DNA of 43,776 nt from an uncultured Acetatifactor sp. (GTDB taxonomy: Bacteria > Bacillota > Clostridia > Lachnospirales > Lachnospiraceae), in the NCBI GenBank assembly GCA_947589075.1, contig CANQBS010000014.1:1-43776 (forward strand), read 5' to 3'. The translations under genes and the position numbers were made by a program. This document shows positions 8,293 to 15,743 of this stretch, piece by piece; positions within the stretch are counted from its first letter, which is position 1, and the number at the start of each line of letters is the position of its first letter. The notes beneath the pieces were generated by a model that saw only the letters and a list, made by a program, of their open reading frames with translations, was not told the origin of the DNA and did not search any database.

Positions 8293-9312
8293 TTATTCCC
8301 TTTCGGTCCTTCTCTGCTCCAGACCAATGGTGATGACCGTGCCCTTTCCCGGCACAGAAGCTGTGGATATGGTATGTCCCAGATTCTCACAGACCCTCCT
8401 GCACAGATAAAGGCCGATGCCGCTGGCCCTTTTGTCGCTTCTTCCGTTATAGCCGGTATACCCTTTTTCAAAAATACGGGGCAGATCTTCCGGAGCGATC
8501 CCGATGCCCGTATCCTCGATGCAGACTGTGCTTTCCCCCTTCCGATAGATTCTGATGGTTCCGGATTCCGTGTATTTCAGGGCGTTGGAAAGCACCTGTT
8601 CCAGCACGAAGCTCATCCACTTTTCATCCGTGACAACCTTAATCTGGGTAGGGACAAATTCCAGACCGATCTTTCTGCCGATGAACCAGCCTGCAAACTT
8701 TTTCACGGACTGGCGGATCAAATCATCCAGATCCTGCTCCTTCAGCACATAATCCGTGGACCGGGAATCCAGTCTCAGATAGGCCAGCACCATTTCCACA
8801 TACTGTTCGATCCGGAGAAGATCCTCCGACAGATTCCTGGAAAGAGAGGAATCCTCATTCTGCAGCTTCAGCCTCATGGAGGCGATGGGGGTCTTGATCT
8901 GATGCGCCCAAAGAGTATAATAGTCCACCATTTCGGAAAACCTCAGATTCATCTCATCTTCCTTCCGGCGCTGTTCCTCCTTAAGCTTCCAGACCAGCCT
9001 CCGGTAATCCTCCCCTTCCCAGGAAAAGCTTTCCGGAAGCTCCTCCAACAGCCCGACAGGAAGAACCATGGACTGCATCAGGCGGCAATGCGTCCTCCAT
9101 GCCCGGCCAAAATGCAGACCCAGAAACAGCAGACCGAAAAAAGCACATAAAGAGGCGGGATAAAGCACTGCTCCCACCGGCAGATGATACAGGGCGAAGG
9201 TGCAGAGGAAAAAGGAGCAGAAAAGAAAAAAGATCCCAATATTCCATTTATGGTATTTCAGATAAAAAAGAAGAAACTCCCTTTTGTCCCCGATTCCTGT
9301 TGTTTCCTGCAT
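8293..9312 (-). CDS. BceS-type intramembrane-sensing histidine kinase
   Basis: Sensor kinase of the peptide-resistance module, 339 residues. The N-terminus has two hydrophobic helices (about residues 21-65) with only a very short external loop, the hallmark of kinases that sense through their ABC transporter. The phosphoacceptor box is WAHQIKTPI, the N box NALKYTESG, and the ATP lid has DTGIGI and GIGLYLC. The ATG at 9312 has GGGAG/AGAGG upstream and matches the family N-terminus (FLLFYLKYHKWN); the open frame upstream to 9414 is not needed. It lies between the regulator gene and the ABC genes. Confidence 0.9.
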   Translation of the reverse strand: MQETTGIGDKREFLLFYLKYHKWNIGIFFLFCSFFLCTFALYHLPVGAVLYPASLCAFFGLLFLGLHFGRAWRTHCRLMQSMVLPVGLLEELPESFSWEGEDYRRLVWKLKEEQRRKEDEMNLRFSEMVDYYTLWAHQIKTPIASMRLKLQNEDSSLSRNLSEDLLRIEQYVEMVLAYLRLDSRSTDYVLKEQDLDDLIRQSVKKFAGWFIGRKIGLEFVPTQIKVVTDEKWMSFVLEQVLSNALKYTESGTIRIYRKGESTVCIEDTGIGIAPEDLPRIFEKGYTGYNGRSDKRASGIGLYLCRRVCENLGHTISTASVPGKGTVITIGLEQRRTERE

Positions 9313-9415
9313 GATCCTCTTCTCCCTTTCCCGCCGCCCCGGCAAAACATGAATCTTTCTTTTTGGAGGGTTTGTGCAGCAAGGCAAAACTCGGCTGTCC
9401 AGCTGTTTTTTCACC

Positions 9416-10090
9416 CTACGCTTCCACCAGATATCCTAAGCCGAACTTCGTTTCAATAAAATTCTCCAGACCAGCGCCGTCCAGCTTTTTGCGCAGCCTG
9501 TTCACATTCACTGTCAAAGTGTTATCATCCACGAAGCTGTCTGTTTCCCACAGCTTCTCCATCAGACGCTCTCTGCTCACCACTTTTCCCTTATTCTCCA
9601 TCAAAGTGTACAGAATGCGGTATTCGTTCTTGGTAAGAGCGATCCTCTCCCCGCCGTAGGTCAGGGTGTTATCCCCTGTGTTTAACAGGGCGCCCCTGTG
9701 CTCCATCACCGGCACGGAGGAAGCGAAATCATAGGTTCTCCGCAGCATCGCCTGGATCTTGGCGATCAGCACCTCAAAATCAAAGGGCTTGGCAATGAAA
9801 TCGTCCGCACCCATCTGCACAGCCATTACGATATTCATATTGTCTGCGGCGGAAGAAATAAAAATGACCGGCACCCTGGATACCTTACGGATCTCCCCGC
9901 ACCAGTAATAACCGTTATAAAAGGGCAGACCGATATCAAGCAGCACCAGATGGGGCTCAAAAGCCGCGAAATCCGCCATCACATTGCGCAGATCCTGGGC
10001 GTTTTTGACCTCCATATCCCAGGCCCTCGCCTGCTTCCTGATCTCCTCCGAGATTCCTCTGTCATCCTCCACCAGCAAAATACGGTACAT
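9416..10090 (-). CDS. OmpR-family response regulator (BceR-type)
   Basis: Cytoplasmic regulator, 224 residues. The receiver domain begins at once (MYRILLVEDD) with acidic residues in the first loop, the phosphoacceptor Asp in LLDIGLPFYNG (about residue 51) and Lys in FIAKPFD. The C-terminal winged helix ends KFGLGYLVEA. GGAGG lies 8 bases before the ATG at 10090; the GTG at 10099 is inside that site. First gene of the module; its partner kinase begins 103 bases downstream. The predicted target is the TGTAAG direct-repeat site before the ABC genes. Confidence 0.92.
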   Translation of the reverse strand: MYRILLVEDDRGISEEIRKQARAWDMEVKNAQDLRNVMADFAAFEPHLVLLDIGLPFYNGYYWCGEIRKVSRVPVIFISSAADNMNIVMAVQMGADDFIAKPFDFEVLIAKIQAMLRRTYDFASSVPVMEHRGALLNTGDNTLTYGGERIALTKNEYRILYTLMENKGKVVSRERLMEKLWETDSFVDDNTLTVNVNRLRKKLDGAGLENFIETKFGLGYLVEA

Positions 10091-10178
10091 CAAAGGCACC
10101 TCCCGTCAGTATCCAAATGCTCATTTTCGTTGACACACCTTAGTCTATCATAGCTTTCCGGGACATGCAAGCCCCGGT

Positions 10179-10318
10179 AAGTTTCCTGTGCCGGAATTCC
10201 CCCACAGGAACACCCTGGCGCGGAAATCTCGGAAAGTTCTCTGTACCGGAATTCCTCCACAGGAACACCCAAGTGCGGAAATTTCACTCCGGAACACTCC
10301 AACACCGGAATTTTCCCC
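10179..10318. repeat. 55-bp tandem repeat, about 2.5 copies, with inner dyads
   Basis: CCGGAATTCC followed by CCACAGGAACACCC recurs at 10191 and 10246 (period 55), and a diverged third CCGGAATT lies at 10305. The first copy contains TCCTGTG-N12-CACAGGA (10184-10209). The array fills most of the gap upstream of the response regulator. Nothing here looks coding. Confidence 0.75.
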
Positions 10319-10379
10319 CGGGCGAATGATGACCGCCGCATCCCAGATTCCGTATATGAGCAGAATCCTTCTCACAAAA

Positions 10380-10417
10380 GGACACCCGGTCATGAAACCA
10401 GCCATGACCGGGTGTCC
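10380..10417 (-). terminator. Intrinsic terminator of the copper operon
   Basis: Perfect 15-bp stem (GGACACCCGGTCATG and its complement) with an 8-base loop, followed on the minus strand by TTTTG. It lies 51 bases after the copA stop. Confidence 0.85.
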
Positions 10418-10467
10418 TCTGACCTGGTATTGATCCGATGCCGGATACAAAAACTGCCGGATGGAAT

Positions 10468-10677
10468 CTACTGAATGGAAACCACCTTATAATCCTGATC
10501 TTCCACAGCCTTTTTCAGCACTTCATCCGCCACCTCTGTTTCCAGAGTCACCACGGCGGTGCCCTCCGTATGGCTGACCTGTGCCTGCGCTACGCCGGCA
10601 ACCGCCTCGAGGCTTTTCTTTACCCTCGCCTCACAATGTCCGCACATCATTCCTTCGATTTTCATCGTCTTTGTCAT
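10468..10677 (-). CDS. copZ: Possible internal start giving a free CopZ-like copper chaperone (69 residues)
   Basis: Inside the copA frame, ATG at 10677 is preceded by AAGAAGAGGTAAGCAAT, a good ribosome binding site at 8 bases. The protein from this ATG ([19 protein letters not shown]...) has exactly the length and start of a stand-alone CopZ. It is in frame with copA, with no stop between. The sequence therefore suggests that a separate copZ gene was joined to copA, or that both the fused and free forms are made. Production of the free form is inference. Confidence 0.5.
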   Translation of the reverse strand: MTKTMKIEGMMCGHCEARVKKSLEAVAGVAQAQVSHTEGTAVVTLETEVADEVLKKAVEDQDYKVVSIQ

Positions 10678-13302
10678 ATTGCTTACCTCTTCTTTCTTGA
10701 TATTTTTTGTCTCCGCCGAAGTAAGATCCTCCGCCGTTTCCCCGGGAGCAAAGGTTCCGTCAGGATCCGGATCTTCCTCCATAGGATTATTCTGACTGTC
10801 GGGCGCTGTATTCCCGACAGATGAGACCGTTTTTTTCAGCTTCCTGTCCTTTCCCGCATCATGGATCCGGAGCAGGTTCAGCCGCAGGGCGTTGGAAACC
10901 ACGCAAAAACTGGAAAGACTCATGGCGGCCGCCCCGAACATGGGATTCAGCTGCAGATGAAACAGTGGTATCCACACTCCTGCCGCCAGGGGAATCCCGA
11001 TCACATTGTAAAAGAAGGCCCAGAACAGATTTTCATGGATGTTGCGCAGGGTTGCCCGACTCAGCCGGATAGCCGCCGGGACATCGCTCAACAGGCTCTT
11101 CATCAGCACCACGTCCGCCGCATCTATGGCGATATCCGTGCCCGCCCCGATGGCGATGCCGATATCCGCCCTGGTAAGCGCAGGGGCGTCGTTGATCCCG
11201 TCCCCTACCATTGCCACCTTTCCCTTCTCCTGCAGGGAACGTATCACATTCTCCTTTCCATCCGGAAGCACGCCGGCGATCACCTCATCCACTCCCGCCT
11301 GGGCTCCGATAGCCCGGGCAGTGCGTTCATTGTCCCCGGTGAGCATCACCACATGGATGCCCATATTCTGCAGTTCCTTTACCGCCTGGGGACTCTCCGG
11401 CTTAATCACATCCGCCACGGCGATCAAACCTGCAGCCATCCCATCCCTTGCAAAAAACAGGGGTGTCTTCCCCTCTTCCGAGAATTTCCGGGCCTGCCTG
11501 CGCAGTTCGGGAGAAAGATGACTCTTCTCCCCGATATAGCGCTCATTGCCTCCGAACAGGGCTTTTCCCCGGCAGTCCCCTGACAGACCGTTGCCCGGCA
11601 GCGCCTGGAAATCCGAAACCTCTTCCCTTTTCCATGCCTCCAGTTTTGCAGACATACCAGTTATCCCGGATGCTTCACCTGGCGCGCCATCCTCCACATA
11701 ATGGATCACAGCTTTTGCCAGGGGATGCTCGCTTTTTTTCTCCAAAACATAGGCGCAGAACAAGAGCTCCTCCCTGGTTACGCCCTCCTCCGGCACCACA
11801 TCCGTCACTTCGGGCTCTCCCTTTGTGATGGTCCCTGTCTTGTCCAGAGCCACAATCTGCGTCCTTCCCGCAGCCTCCAGGGATGCCGCTGTTTTAAACA
11901 GGATCCCGTTTTTTGCTCCCATTCCGTTGCCTACCATAATGGCCACAGGAGTTGCCAGCCCCAGGGCGCAGGGGCAGCTGATCACCAGCACGGAAATTCC
12001 CCTGGCAAGGGCAAAGCCCAGGCTCTGTCCTGCCGCCAGCCACACAAGGGTCGCTGCCGCGGCGATGGAAATGACTGCCGGAACAAATATGCCGGATACC
12101 CGGTCCGCCACCTTGGCAATGGGCGCCTTGGTAGCGGCGGCGTCGCTCACCATCTGTATGATCCGGGAAAGCGTGGTATCTTCCCCTACCCTAGCCGCCT
12201 CGCAGACAAGGAAGCCCGACTGATTGACGGTAGCGGCAGATACCGGATCCCCTGCCGCCTTATCCACCGGAATGCTCTCTCCCGTAAGGGCCGCCTCATT
12301 CACTGCGCTGCTTCCTTCCAGCACAATGCCGTCCACGGGAATGCTTTCTCCCGGGCGGACCACAAACCGATCCCCTTTCTGGACTTGCTCAATGGATACC
12401 GTGACTTCCTGTCCTCCCTTTAACACAGTGGCTGTCTTCGGCGCCAGCCTCATCAGACTTTTCAGCGCATCGGTGGTTTTGCCCTTTGATCTTGCCTCCA
12501 GCATCTTGCCCACCGTGATCAGAGTCAGAATGGTTCCCGCCGATTCAAAATACAGCTCGTGCATAAAATGCATCACACCGTCCATGTCCATCCGGGCCTG
12601 AGCATCCGTCATGGCAAACAGCCCATAGGTACTGTAGACAAAAGCCGCCCCGGCTCCCAGGGCCACCAGCGTATCCATATTCGGTGCCCCATGGCTCAGG
12701 CTTTTGAAGCCGCTTACAAAAAACTTCTGATTGACGACCATGATCGCTATGGTCAAAAGCTGCTGTAAAAGTCCCATCGCCACAGGATTCTCTGCGAAAA
12801 AGGCAGGCGCGGGCCATCCCCACATCATATGGCCCATGGAAAAATACATTAAAAAGACAAGAAGGATCACGGAAACGATCAGCCGCTTCTTTAGAAGCGG
12901 AGTCTCCCTGTCCTGCAGGGCAGCCTCCTCCCCGCTGCAGGACAGGCCAGATTCCGCCGGGCTGCAGGATACGCTGGCGCCCTCCGCAGCGCCGGGCATA
13001 CCGACACCTTGCGAACCGTCCTGTGTTCCAGATGTACCTCCTCCCTGTATACCGTTAGCTCCCTGTGCTCCCCGACTCGTTCCGGTCCTGGAAACCGAAT
13101 GGGGGCGCTTCTTAGCCGCTCCATACCCAGCCTGTTCAACCGCCCTGATAATGTCCGTTTCCGATGCCGTACCCTCCACACCCATGGAATTGGTAAGAAG
13201 GCTCACGGAACAGGATGTAACGCCAGGCACTTTGCTCACCGCTTTCTCCACCCTGGCGCTGCAGGCCGCGCAGCTCATCCCCGTCACGATATATTGTTCC
13301 AT
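10468..13302 (-). CDS. copA: Copper-exporting P1B-type ATPase with C-terminal CopZ-like domain
   Basis: Pumps Cu(I) out of the cytoplasm. Order in 944 residues: N-terminal heavy-metal domain with GMSCAACS; a Gly/Ser-rich linker of about 70 residues; membrane helices; actuator loop with TGES; CPC metal-transport motif (SCPCALG, about 440); phosphorylated Asp in DKTGTITKG (about 487); [17 protein letters not shown] (about 700); final helices; then an acidic linker and a second complete heavy-metal domain with [11 protein letters not shown] (about 884-894). Most CopA proteins end after the last helices, so the tail looks like a fused CopZ chaperone. The ATG at 13302 has GAGGA 5 bases upstream; 13314 is an alternative. 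Transcribed after csoR from the CsoR-controlled promoter. Confidence 0.93.
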   Translation of the reverse strand: MEQYIVTGMSCAACSARVEKAVSKVPGVTSCSVSLLTNSMGVEGTASETDIIRAVEQAGYGAAKKRPHSVSRTGTSRGAQGANGIQGGGTSGTQDGSQGVGMPGAAEGASVSCSPAESGLSCSGEEAALQDRETPLLKKRLIVSVILLVFLMYFSMGHMMWGWPAPAFFAENPVAMGLLQQLLTIAIMVVNQKFFVSGFKSLSHGAPNMDTLVALGAGAAFVYSTYGLFAMTDAQARMDMDGVMHFMHELYFESAGTILTLITVGKMLEARSKGKTTDALKSLMRLAPKTATVLKGGQEVTVSIEQVQKGDRFVVRPGESIPVDGIVLEGSSAVNEAALTGESIPVDKAAGDPVSAATVNQSGFLVCEAARVGEDTTLSRIIQMVSDAAATKAPIAKVADRVSGIFVPAVISIAAAATLVWLAAGQSLGFALARGISVLVISCPCALGLATPVAIMVGNGMGAKNGILFKTAASLEAAGRTQIVALDKTGTITKGEPEVTDVVPEEGVTREELLFCAYVLEKKSEHPLAKAVIHYVEDGAPGEASGITGMSAKLEAWKREEVSDFQALPGNGLSGDCRGKALFGGNERYIGEKSHLSPELRRQARKFSEEGKTPLFFARDGMAAGLIAVADVIKPESPQAVKELQNMGIHVVMLTGDNERTARAIGAQAGVDEVIAGVLPDGKENVIRSLQEKGKVAMVGDGINDAPALTRADIGIAIGAGTDIAIDAADVVLMKSLLSDVPAAIRLSRATLRNIHENLFWAFFYNVIGIPLAAGVWIPLFHLQLNPMFGAAAMSLSSFCVVSNALRLNLLRIHDAGKDRKLKKTVSSVGNTAPDSQNNPMEEDPDPDGTFAPGETAEDLTSAETKNIKKEEVSNMTKTMKIEGMMCGHCEARVKKSLEAVAGVAQAQVSHTEGTAVVTLETEVADEVLKKAVEDQDYKVVSIQ

Positions 13303-13330
13303 CTTTTTCCTCATTTCTTCGCTGCCTTCC

Positions 13331-13400
13331 GCCATAATGGGCTTATTTCTGCCATAATGAGCTTGTTTCTGCCATAATAGGCTTGTTTCTGCCATAATGA
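13331..13400. repeat. 20-bp tandem repeat, 3.5 copies, upstream of copA
   Basis: GCCATAATGGGCTTATTTCT-like units at 13331-13350, 13351-13370 and 13371-13390, with a partial at 13391-13400; copies differ at 1-3 positions. The array lies in the csoR-copA gap, 29 bases before the copA start. Read on the minus strand it extends the copA frame, but no ribosome binding site supports translation from it. Confidence 0.9.
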
Positions 13401-13458
13401 ACTCGTGTCAGGCAGCGCACAGACACAAATCCAGCCGATGATCATTTCACCCCGGAAG

Positions 13459-13821
13459 CTATCGCATCAGCTTTTGCAGAGTGACCACCAGCTCATCCAC
13501 AGTATCTTCCTTTCCCTCCAGAATATCCCTGGTCACACAGGTCTTGATGTGGGTGGCAAGCAAAACCTTGTTAAAGCTGTTCAAAGCTGCTGTTACGGCA
13601 GCCACCTGTACCAGGATATCCGTACAATAAGCATCTTTTTCCACCATGCCCTTAATGCCCCGTACCTGACCTTCTATCCGGTTCAGACGATGAAGCAGAT
13701 CCTGATATTCCCGGCTGTTACGCTCTTTTGTCTTATGCGAACAACAGCTGGAAGCAGGTTTCCCCTTTTCTATGTCTTCGGCCTCCGGACTTTTCCTTTC
13801 AATATTTTTTTCTTCCGTCAT
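13459..13821 (-). CDS. csoR: CsoR-family copper-sensing repressor
   Basis: All-helical repressor that releases DNA on binding Cu(I). The core is clear: LHRLNRIEGQVRGI, then the metal ligands Cys in AYCTDIL, His in ATHIKTC and Cys in the same motif, giving the C-H-C set of copper sensors. The N-terminus has an extra charged, low-complexity stretch and a CCSHK cluster before the core, which may bind metal. Start choice: ATG at 13821 has GAGGAG just upstream (120 residues); ATG at 13851, 10 codons earlier, has GAAGAG. Both lie in a triplicated purine-rich unit. It is the first gene of the operon, and its own operator overlaps the promoter at 13976-14005. Confidence 0.92.
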   Translation of the reverse strand: MTEEKNIERKSPEAEDIEKGKPASSCCSHKTKERNSREYQDLLHRLNRIEGQVRGIKGMVEKDAYCTDILVQVAAVTAALNSFNKVLLATHIKTCVTRDILEGKEDTVDELVVTLQKLMR

Positions 13822-13891
13822 TTTCTCCTCTATCTTTTTTTCTTCTATCATTTTCTCTTCTATCTTTTTTCTTCCATTTTTTCTCTTCTAT
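13804..13891. repeat. 28-30 bp tandem repeat, 3 copies, each with a ribosome binding site and ATG
   Basis: On the minus strand the units (13891-13864, 13863-13834, 13833-13804) each read ATAGARGAGAAAA(AA)TG followed by an A/G-rich tail. Copies two and three give in-frame starts for csoR; the 28-base first copy puts its ATG in another frame and encodes only MEEKR before a stop. Confidence 0.85.
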
Positions 13892-13975
13892 TGCTTTTTC
13901 TTCCCTTTTCCGTTCTGATCTGCCTTCCATGTAAGCAGGTCGACGATTACGACAGACTCCCTTTCATTCGCCCCT

Positions 13976-14005
13976 ATTATATACCCCCCATGGGGTATAT
14001 TGCAA
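13976..14005 (-). promoter_or_regulatory. Copper-operon promoter with CsoR operator in the spacer
   Basis: Minus strand TTGCAA (14000-14005), 18-base spacer, TATAAT (13976-13981). The dyad ATATACCCC-CCAT-GGGGTATAT (13979-14000) fills the spacer and matches the established TACCC..GGGTA pattern of CsoR-family operators. Bound CsoR would block RNA polymerase. The leader to csoR is about 120-150 bases. Confidence 0.9.
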
Positions 14006-14166
14006 GCATTATTTTTAAAAAATTCGCTCCCTGGCTGGCAGATGAATGAACTGTACCCCGGAAAATCCCCCGGCTGGGACGTGCCCTGCCAGACGCAGTC
14101 CCAAAAGAGTACGCCGATATTTGTTGTAGTGAAGCATGCAGTAAACCGATGCCTATTTCTAAGGGA

Positions 14167-14200
14167 AACGCCGGAGCAGTCTCTCGGCTGTTCCGGCGTT
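14167..14200 (-). terminator. Stem-loop after the small coiled-coil gene
   Basis: AACGCCGGAGCAG pairs with CTGTTCCGGCGTT (13 bp, one G-T) around an 8-base loop, starting 3 bases after the stop. The following T-tract is poor, so it may be a weak terminator or a 3'-end stabiliser. Confidence 0.5.
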
Positions 14201-14202
14201 TC

Positions 14203-14442
14203 TCAGGACGCATTTGCAATTCTTCCTTCAATATAGAGCTGCAGGGCCTCCCTCGCTTCCTCCGGGCTGAGCCCCGCATCCTCGATCAGTTCGCTGACAA
14301 TTCCCAGGTCCTTCGTTCTCTTCTCATCATACAGCGCTTCTAATTCCTTTTTCTCCGATTCCACCCTGGTGAGCAGCGCGGAAATCAGTTCTTCCTTTGC
14401 AGCGATCTTCTCCTCTAAGGATTTCTTCTGACCTCTTGCCAT
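14203..14442 (-). CDS. Small coiled-coil protein of unknown function
   Basis: A 79-residue, highly charged protein. Residues about 6-45 are a continuous heptad-like helix (KKSLEEKIAAKEEL...), and the tail (DAGLSPEEAREALQLYIEG) has the form of a short helical hairpin. This resembles small helical proteins of the DUF4315 type known from Clostridia, but I would not assign it. AGGAGG lies 6 bases before the ATG, which makes it a convincing gene despite its size. It is flanked by a stem-loop and by a separate promoter; no functional partner is evident. Confidence 0.7.
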   Translation of the reverse strand: MARGQKKSLEEKIAAKEELISALLTRVESEKKELEALYDEKRTKDLGIVSELIEDAGLSPEEAREALQLYIEGRIANAS

Positions 14443-14501
14443 GATCTGCCTCCTGATTGTCCATTTTTAACATTCTCTGCACATGATGATCTGATTTATG
14501 C

Positions 14502-14529
14502 AGCATACCTACTATAAGTATATGAACAA
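14502..14529 (-). promoter_or_regulatory. Candidate promoter of the small coiled-coil gene
   Basis: Minus strand TTGTTC (14524-14529), 16 bases, TATGCT (14502-14507), 60 bases before the ATG. Confidence 0.45.
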
Positions 14530-14584
14530 GCTTCAGGAAATATACCCTCCTGTTATTCAATCCCTTCACAGGACCCGGAAAATC

Positions 14585-14607
14585 GTAACAGTTCAGCCGC
14601 GCCATTC
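14585..14607 (-). repeat. Solo end of the palindromic element found at 21762-21924
   Basis: These 23 bases are an exact reverse-complement match to 21902-21924 (GTAACAGTTCAGCC followed by GCGCCATTC). They lie 16 bases past the kduD stop. The rest of the element is not present. Confidence 0.8.
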
Positions 14608-14623
14608 AGAAAGGCGAACGATC

Positions 14624-15385
14624 TTATCTCGCCAACCAGCCTCCATCCACAGCTATGGTAAAGCCATTAACGTAGTCGGATGCCTTAGAAGCCAGATAAA
14701 CCGCCGTTCCCATAATATCTTCAGGAGTGCCCCATCGTCCTGCCGGGATCCGCTCCAGAATGGAAGCGCTTCTCTCCTGGTCATTTCTCAGCTGTGTGGT
14801 ATTGTTAGTAGCCATATAGCCAGGGGCAATGGCGTTTACCTGAATTCCCCGGGACGCCCACTCATTCGCCAAAGCCTTGGTCAGACCCACTACAGCGCTT
14901 TTGCTGGCAGCATAGGCCGGCACCCGGATGCCGCCCTGAAAGCTCAGCATGGAGGCGATATTGATGATCTTGCCGCTCCCTGCCGGGAAGAAAAATTCTC
15001 TGGCAATTGCCTGCGACAGGAAAAATACCAGTCTTTGATTGAGATAGATCACCTTATCCCAATTTTCCTGACTCACATCAATAGCATCCTCCCGCAGGAT
15101 CATGCCTGCGTTATTCACCAGGATATCCGCCCTGCCCGCAAGGGCTTTCGTCCTGTCTACGATAGTATCCACAGCTTCCGGCCTGCTCAGGTCAACGATC
15201 ACTTCATGAAAACTTCCCTTGTCTGCCTGAATCTTTTCCGCAGTCTCCTGACAGCTTCTCCTTGCCACACCGATCACGGAAGCCCCCGCCTGGGCAAGGG
15301 CCAGGCTGATACCCTGTCCAAGCCCGGTATTAGCGCCTGTTACAATGGCAACCTTTCCATCCAAACGGAACAGATCTAAAATCAT
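14624..15385 (-). CDS. kduD: 2-dehydro-3-deoxy-D-gluconate 5-dehydrogenase (KduD), SDR family
   Basis: NAD(P)-dependent short-chain dehydrogenase of the pectin/uronate route, interconverting 2,5-diketo-3-deoxygluconate and 2-keto-3-deoxygluconate. The 253 residues match KduD along the whole length from memory: MILDLFRLDGKVAIVTG start, GANTGLGQG cofactor loop, NNAG, IASMLSFQGGIRVPAYAASK with catalytic Tyr/Lys, INxxAPGYMATNNT-type region and the C-terminal SDYVNGFTIAVDGGWLAR. GGAGGG lies 8 bases before the ATG. It is alone here: kduI, kdgK and kdgA are absent, so it may serve another sugar-acid route. An array of short dyads lies just upstream and may be its control region. Confidence 0.9.
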   Translation of the reverse strand: MILDLFRLDGKVAIVTGANTGLGQGISLALAQAGASVIGVARRSCQETAEKIQADKGSFHEVIVDLSRPEAVDTIVDRTKALAGRADILVNNAGMILREDAIDVSQENWDKVIYLNQRLVFFLSQAIAREFFFPAGSGKIINIASMLSFQGGIRVPAYAASKSAVVGLTKALANEWASRGIQVNAIAPGYMATNNTTQLRNDQERSASILERIPAGRWGTPEDIMGTAVYLASKASDYVNGFTIAVDGGWLAR

Positions 15386-15415
15386 GACAAAATCCCTCCT
15401 TCATAAACCTTGCGG

Positions 15416-15531
15416 TAATTTCACACATTACTATAATTTCACACATTACTATAATTTCACACATTGCAGTAATTTCACATTGTGGCAACTTCACATTGTG
15501 GTAATTTCATATTGTGGTAATTTCTGATAAT
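15416..15531. repeat. 16-18 bp tandem array in the kduD leader, with CACATTGTG dyads
   Basis: About seven units starting TAATTTCACA. The first two are identical 18-mers (15416-15451); later units shorten to 15-17 bases. Palindromic CACATTGTG or CATATTGTG lies at 15476, 15492 and 15508, exactly 16 bases apart. The array is AT-rich and non-coding. The rest of 15386-15743 holds the promoter of the next gene and an AGGAGCAG...CTGCTCCT inverted repeat (15562 onward) with a 30-base loop. Confidence 0.85.
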
Positions 15532-15682
15532 ATTTTATCACCGATAAACAGGAAACGTCAACAGGAGCAGGTCCTTCCCTCCCTCCTTTTTTAAAACTTC
15601 TGCTCCTTTTTCACCCTTCATTTATAATCGGAATAAAACATCAAATTAAAGCAAAATGACTTTTCAGATAAGTTAACATAGC

Positions 15683-15711
15683 TTTACACTATGAAAAGAA
15701 TCTGATATAAT
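15683..15711 (+). promoter_or_regulatory. Sigma-A promoter of the heptad-repeat gene
   Basis: TTTACA (15683-15688), 17-base spacer, TATAAT (15706-15711); the ATG follows 33 bases later. Confidence 0.85.
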
Positions 15712-15743
15712 CGTTTTCATCACAACAGAAAGGAGGGAAAAAA

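Noticed and set aside
13303..13395. Longer copA N-terminus starting at 13395
   Set aside because: It would translate the 20-bp tandem repeat; there is no ribosome binding site, while GAGGA precedes the start at 13302 and the metal-binding domain begins there.
13331..13400. Possible CRISPR array from short repeats upstream of copA (also considered at 15416-15531)
   Set aside because: The repeats are directly adjacent with no spacers, and no cas genes are present; they are simple tandem repeats.
13977..14279. Frames crossing the copper promoter in both directions
   Set aside because: They would read through the CsoR operator and a stem-loop; composition is random and there are no ribosome binding sites.
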